Assembly (NCBI GenBank): GCA_020720705.1
Contig: DYOJ01000097.1
Span: 1-8,384, forward strand
Source: Acetofilamentum sp.
GTDB lineage: Bacteria; Bacteroidota; Bacteroidia; Bacteroidales; JAADGE01
DNA length: 8,384 nt
Reading direction: 5' to 3'
In this document: piece after piece, positions 6,901-8,384 of the stretch
Layout of the letters: every line of letters begins with the position of its first letter
Numbering within the stretch: the first letter of the stretch is position 1
Translations under genes and position numbers: made by a program
The notes under the pieces: generated by a model
Told to the model about the DNA's origin: nothing
What the model saw: the letters and a program-made list of their open reading frames with translations, nothing else
The model's database searches: none

Positions 6901-7466
6901 GCACATTTTGTGTCGCTTAAAGTTACCGATACGGTTACAGATTCATTCGCTGCCGGCAAAACAGGCACTTGTTGCACAGATGCAATAGATGCCGGTTGTT
7001 CCGATAGTTCCATGAAAATTGCTCGTGTATTCACATAACCTTTGTCCTCAAAATTTACAACATACCATTTTCCGTTTGTCAAAGTTACGCTGTTGTTGGG
7101 GTCGAGATTGTAAGATACATTGGTTATTGTATTGACAGCAAACGAACCGCTGCCCCAGTTGTTTGTCCATGGTGCACCCGTTGAACCGTTAGAAAACTTA
7201 AACTGGAAGCTGCCTGCTGCAACATCGCCGCCGGTACCGGCTTGGAAAATTGCTTGATAAATATCTTGACCCAAATCAATTTTAACAATTTCGCCGCCTT
7301 GAACAGCACTTTTCAGTGCGGCGATGTTTGGCGGATTAGTCCAAATCGGATTGTCCCAATTGCCCGGCATATTGATACCGTAAGACGTATTGACTTGTGC
7401 AAACGTTTGCAAATCGGCAAAAAGACAAGCCGACATTACTAAAAGAAAATAATAATACCTTTTCAT
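3885..7466 (-). CDS. Secreted multidomain GH13 alpha-amylase-family enzyme with T9SS sorting domain
   Basis: The 1193-residue enzyme should hydrolyse or rearrange alpha-glucans outside the cell. A Sec signal peptide (1-23, cut before Gln24) is followed by about 480 residues of accessory beta-sandwich domains: a glucan-binding-like module (about 28-155), an Ig-like module (160-240), a module with VYVHIGVITN and LGGDLYELNI (275-400), and another Ig-like module (415-500). A CBM48-like E-set domain (about 520-590, FVIGDFNNW) leads into the GH13 barrel at IYELHIRDF (658-666). All four GH13 regions are intact: DMVFNH (741-746), GFRFDF with nucleophile Asp817, ILEH with acid/base Glu864, and SHD with Asp928. 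A beta domain follows, then a type A T9SS sorting domain (about 1120-1193) starting VELFPNPA. The ATG at 7466 gives the signal peptide. The exact specificity (amylase, pullulanase-like or other) is uncertain. No sus transport genes adjoin it. Confidence 0.93.
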   Translation of the reverse strand: MKRYYYFLLVMSACLFADLQTFAQVNTSYGINMPGNWDNPIWTNPPNIAALKSAVQGGEIVKIDLGQDIYQAIFQAGTGGDVAAGSFQFKFSNGSTGAPWTNNWGSGSFAVNTITNVSYNLDPNNSVTLTNGKWYVVNFEDKGYVNTRAIFMELSEQPASIASVQQVPVLPAANESVTVSVTLSDTKCAEELVYLRYTTNNWVSSNLVLCNFSGTTGTATIPGVATDTEVDYYVFSTTISNPSSDYDIRSIRVNNNSGLNFSYTAGETSSCTASDYSVMTTQPAFPQADTGAKIVFNASLGNAGLSGYVGDVYVHIGVITNLSANDTDWKYVKTDWGENTPETKMTSLGGDLYELNIANIRTYFGVPAAQQILKIAILARSGEPVDVVEDPNNFYLGKNEDGSDIYLNVYQNVLAAKFIAPAVNQVLFNSGDVVSVCAEALLSDNISLYIDETLLMTLSGTVLSYPLATASYSAGSHTLRVVAENGGTTVESEHDIFIRGAVQSLPLPSGIDKPGIHYISTTEVTLVLHDPSADKNYAFVIGDFNNWIPDEQSYMKRTPDGQYFWTTISGLTPGTEYAYQYLIDGNLKIADPYTEKVLDPWNDKWIPAYNYPNLKAYPTGKTTGIVSVLQTNQTSFNWQYSEGFIPQAQGSTHKNVMIYELHIRDFVSSQAIKDVTAKLDYLQKLGINVIELMPINEFEGNDSWGYNPSFYFAPDKAYGTETDYKNFVDQCHKRGIAVVIDMVFNHSFRMSPFVLMYYDEANDKPTADNPWYNEYSPNPDYSWGYDFNHTSTHTRNLVKRTCEYWLTEYKVDGFRFDFTKGFTNTPGNGWNYDYPRIEILQDYYNHIQWVYNRDVSRFAYVILEHLTDNSEEIELSNRGMLLWTGQALNEDYGQANMGFKIGSDFSNAYYVNRGWANANLVQYMESHDEERMMYKNMTFGDYTHDVPTAIKHAKAVAPFFMLIPGPKMIWQFQELGYDISIDNPCRVCPKPIHWEYYNNADRYSLYETYSRTAKLIAESGIFENSSTDFSMDIDEGGHDKHIWLSNNGVKMVLASNISGDLSFNITPYFHHTGTWYDFFTGETLNVTSTDQQVWFEPGDMHLWINQDFSYVATENPTLKPEVELFPNPAHQFLNIKSQTDYLIEVTDISGKVVMTQSIGSGQSQIEISQLQSGMYIVNFIGKTTRFSKQIMKM

Positions 7467-7506
7467 ATCTAAAATATTGTGAACTAATTATTTAACATTC
7501 GATTCA

Positions 7507-7514
7507 CAAATATA
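7507..7514 (-). promoter_or_regulatory. Putative -7 promoter element of the amylase gene
   Basis: Read on the minus strand this is TATATTTG, an exact match to TAnnTTTG, 40 bp upstream of the ATG at 7466. A-rich DNA at 7515-7539 with CAAA at 7525 and 7530 lies where the -33 element should be, but the spacing (10 or 15 bp) is shorter than usual. An inverted repeat, TTGTGAA (7477-7483) and TTCACAA (7503-7509), overlaps the box and the leader. Confidence 0.5.
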
Positions 7515-7615
7515 TAAAAAAAATCAAAACAAAAAAAAATACCTTTTTTGATTCCTTATAAATTTGCAGAAGTGCAACAAAGCGTCCGCTCCTGATATAT
7601 TTTGTAAGTCTATAA

Positions 7616-7660
7616 ATCAATACTTCGTTAGATTTTAGAATTGAGACGTTAGACATTAGA
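7616..7660 (-). repeat. Heptameric TCTAAnn repeat with conserved tail, inverted copy 2
   Basis: Read leftward from 7660 the units are TCTAATG, TCTAACG, TCTCAAT, TCTAAAA and TCTAACG, followed by AAGTATTGAT. It aligns with 828-871 at about 40 of 45 positions with one 1-base gap. A 12-bp core, TTCTAAAATCTA, is identical in both (848-859 and 7640-7629). It lies about 150 bp upstream of the amylase start and, like copy 1, points toward the start of the downstream gene. Confidence 0.8.
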
Positions 7661-7827
7661 CTCAAATTGCTCAATTCGGGATAGTTACAATCAATCTTAC
7701 CATCTGAAGAGTTTTTTAATCTAATTTATAACGTGAGTTCGATATAAAATACAAGGTAATTGTTTGGCATAGAGAATATTACAAATATGCAAATTCTTGG
7801 TTATTCGGTGATTTGTTTAATTGTTTA

Positions 7828-7854
7828 TAAACAGTCTGTAAACCGGACTGTTTA
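7828..7854. repeat. Small inverted repeat
   Basis: TAAACAGTC (7828-7836) pairs perfectly with GACTGTTTA (7846-7854) around a 9-nt loop. No T-run follows, so it is not a typical terminator; an operator or chance are both possible. Confidence 0.45.
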
Positions 7855-7990
7855 GTTCAACTTTAAACGAATAAACATACAACCAAAATGATTCTTAAAT
7901 CCTGAAAATAAACCAATTATAATATAATCTTATCTCGAGCTCAGGTTTATAGTTAATCAATATCTTATAAAAATTATTCACGGACTATCA

Positions 7991-8099
7991 TCATGTCAAT
8001 TTTGAAATAACGCTACATTGTCCTACGGACGAATGTAGGTCAGCAGAGACTTTCCATCGTCCGCCGGGACATGGAAACGTCAGAAGAGACTTGACATGA
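7991..8099. repeat. Modular hairpin repeat element with GTCAGMAGAGAC spacers
   Basis: An outer 9-bp inverted repeat, TCATGTCAA (7991-7999) and TTGACATGA (8091-8099), encloses two hairpins. Hairpin A (8013-8038) has a CTACATT/AATGTAG stem, a GTCC/GGAC core and a single bulged G. Hairpin B (8051-8077) has a TTTCCAT/ATGGAAA stem, the same GTCC/GGAC core and a single bulged C on the other arm. Each is followed by a 12-nt spacer, GTCAGCAGAGAC (8039-8050) and GTCAGAAGAGAC (8079-8090), 40 bp apart. The core and spacer are kept while the stem sequences differ but stay paired, which suggests selection on structure or a modular dispersed repeat. It could be a structured RNA, but no promoter is clear. 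Confidence 0.7.
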
Positions 8100-8152
8100 C
8101 ACTATAGGGTATGATAAGTACCTGAAAAACAATACGTCCTATTTTCAATAAA

Positions 8153-8177
8153 AAACCGTTAAGCGGTTTATTTTTTT
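8153..8177 (+). terminator. Weak terminator-like hairpin with T-run
   Basis: AAACCG (8153-8158) and CGGTTT (8164-8169) form a 6-bp stem around TTAAG, followed by A and seven T (8171-8177). No gene upstream on this strand explains it, though it could end a transcript from the hairpin element at 7991-8099. Confidence 0.35.
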
Positions 8178-8196
8178 GAACTCAAAAGCTCGGCAC

Positions 8197-8233
8197 AGTT
8201 GCATAGCACTTCAAAAGTGCTTTGCAACTTTTT
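8197..8233. repeat. Imperfect 14-bp hairpin, terminator-like
   Basis: AGTTGCA-T-AGCACTT (8197-8211) pairs with AAGTGCT-T-TGCAACT (8215-8229), with one T-T mismatch and a CAA loop, followed by more T to 8233. It could terminate rightward transcription, but its setting among palindromes suggests a REP-like element. Confidence 0.6.
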
Positions 8234-8258
8234 GTATATAGTTGGTATTATGTCGATT

Positions 8259-8286
8259 GTAGAGACACACGGCCGTGTGTCTCTAC
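8259..8286. repeat. Perfect 28-bp palindrome with GTAGAGAC/GTCTCTAC ends
   Basis: Positions 8259-8272 (GTAGAGACACACGG) are the exact reverse complement of 8273-8286, with no central spacer. From memory, palindromes with these conserved ends and a variable centre are dispersed in some Bacteroidota and cyanobacterial genomes; that link is not checked here. There is no adjacent T-run, so a terminator is unlikely. Confidence 0.85.
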
Positions 8287-8384
8287 GGTAGCGTGCATTC
8301 AGGACTGCACATCAGAGGTCTTTTGAATAGATATATTCCAATAAACATTTGATAATCAGACGAATGACTGTGTAAATATGAAAT

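Larger units (their letters stand above)
7467..8384. other. 918-bp region without a detectable gene
   Basis: No open frame of credible length or composition, tRNA or rRNA is seen on either strand. It is AT-rich up to about 7990 and then carries closely spaced palindromes. Contents in order: amylase promoter region, inverted heptamer repeat (7616-7660), a hairpin at 7828-7854, a modular hairpin element (7991-8099), a small terminator-like hairpin (8153-8177), a 14-bp hairpin (8197-8229) and a 28-bp palindrome (8259-8286). The next gene presumably begins beyond the window. Confidence 0.75.

Noticed and set aside
814..7660. Composite transposon bounded by the inverted heptamer repeats
   Set aside because: The enclosed genes are ordinary envelope and amylase genes, no transposase or target duplication is seen, and the repeats look like dispersed simple elements.
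7730..7760. tRNA T-arm-like GTTCGAT sequence
   Set aside because: No matching acceptor, D or anticodon arms were found on either side.
8011..8090. Possible CRISPR array
   Set aside because: Only two 12-nt repeats are present and the material between them is a self-complementary hairpin, not a unique spacer; no cas gene is visible.

Overview
The window looks like chromosomal DNA of a member of the Bacteroidota. The reasons are an exported enzyme with a C-terminal type IX secretion (T9SS) sorting domain, signal peptides ending in AQ, a PKD lipoprotein with a charged KKEE stretch after its lipobox cysteine, small outer-membrane beta-barrels of the PorT/OMP_b-brl type, A-rich leaders without Shine-Dalgarno sites, and TAnnTTTG promoter elements. 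Nothing allows a genus-level call.

Layout. Four rightward genes come first: a 220-aa beta-barrel-like envelope protein (38-700), a 300-aa single-pass membrane protein with a long coiled coil (907-1809), a 253-aa PKD lipoprotein (1934-2695), and a 221-aa PorT-like outer-membrane barrel (2803-3468). Gaps of 107-206 bp and terminator-like hairpins suggest mostly separate transcription units, not one operon. A convergent intergenic region (3469-3884) follows, with a strong bidirectional terminator. Then comes one very large leftward gene (3885-7466) for a 1193-aa multidomain GH13 alpha-amylase-family enzyme with an intact Asp-Glu-Asp triad. No gene is visible in the last 918 bp (7467-8384), apart from the amylase promoter region and several palindromic repeats.

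Function. Every protein appears to be exported or membrane-anchored. The amylase is probably secreted and held at the cell surface by the T9SS to cut alpha-glucans. No susCDEF-type transporter genes are beside it, so uptake must be encoded elsewhere. The links between the four rightward genes and the amylase are not evident.

The most unusual content is non-coding. (1) The last 12 codons, the stop and 17 bp downstream of the amylase gene are duplicated (57/58 identical) 173 bp further on, and the copies are separated by two nearly perfect hairpins with mutually complementary cores. (2) A heptameric TCTAAnn repeat with conserved flank occurs twice in inverted orientation, at 814-871 and 7616-7660. 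(3) A modular hairpin element at 7991-8099 carries two copies of GTCAGMAGAGAC. (4) A perfect 28-bp palindrome with GTAGAGAC/GTCTCTAC ends lies at 8259-8286. These resemble REP-like dispersed repeats. I see no clear new defence or mobile system.
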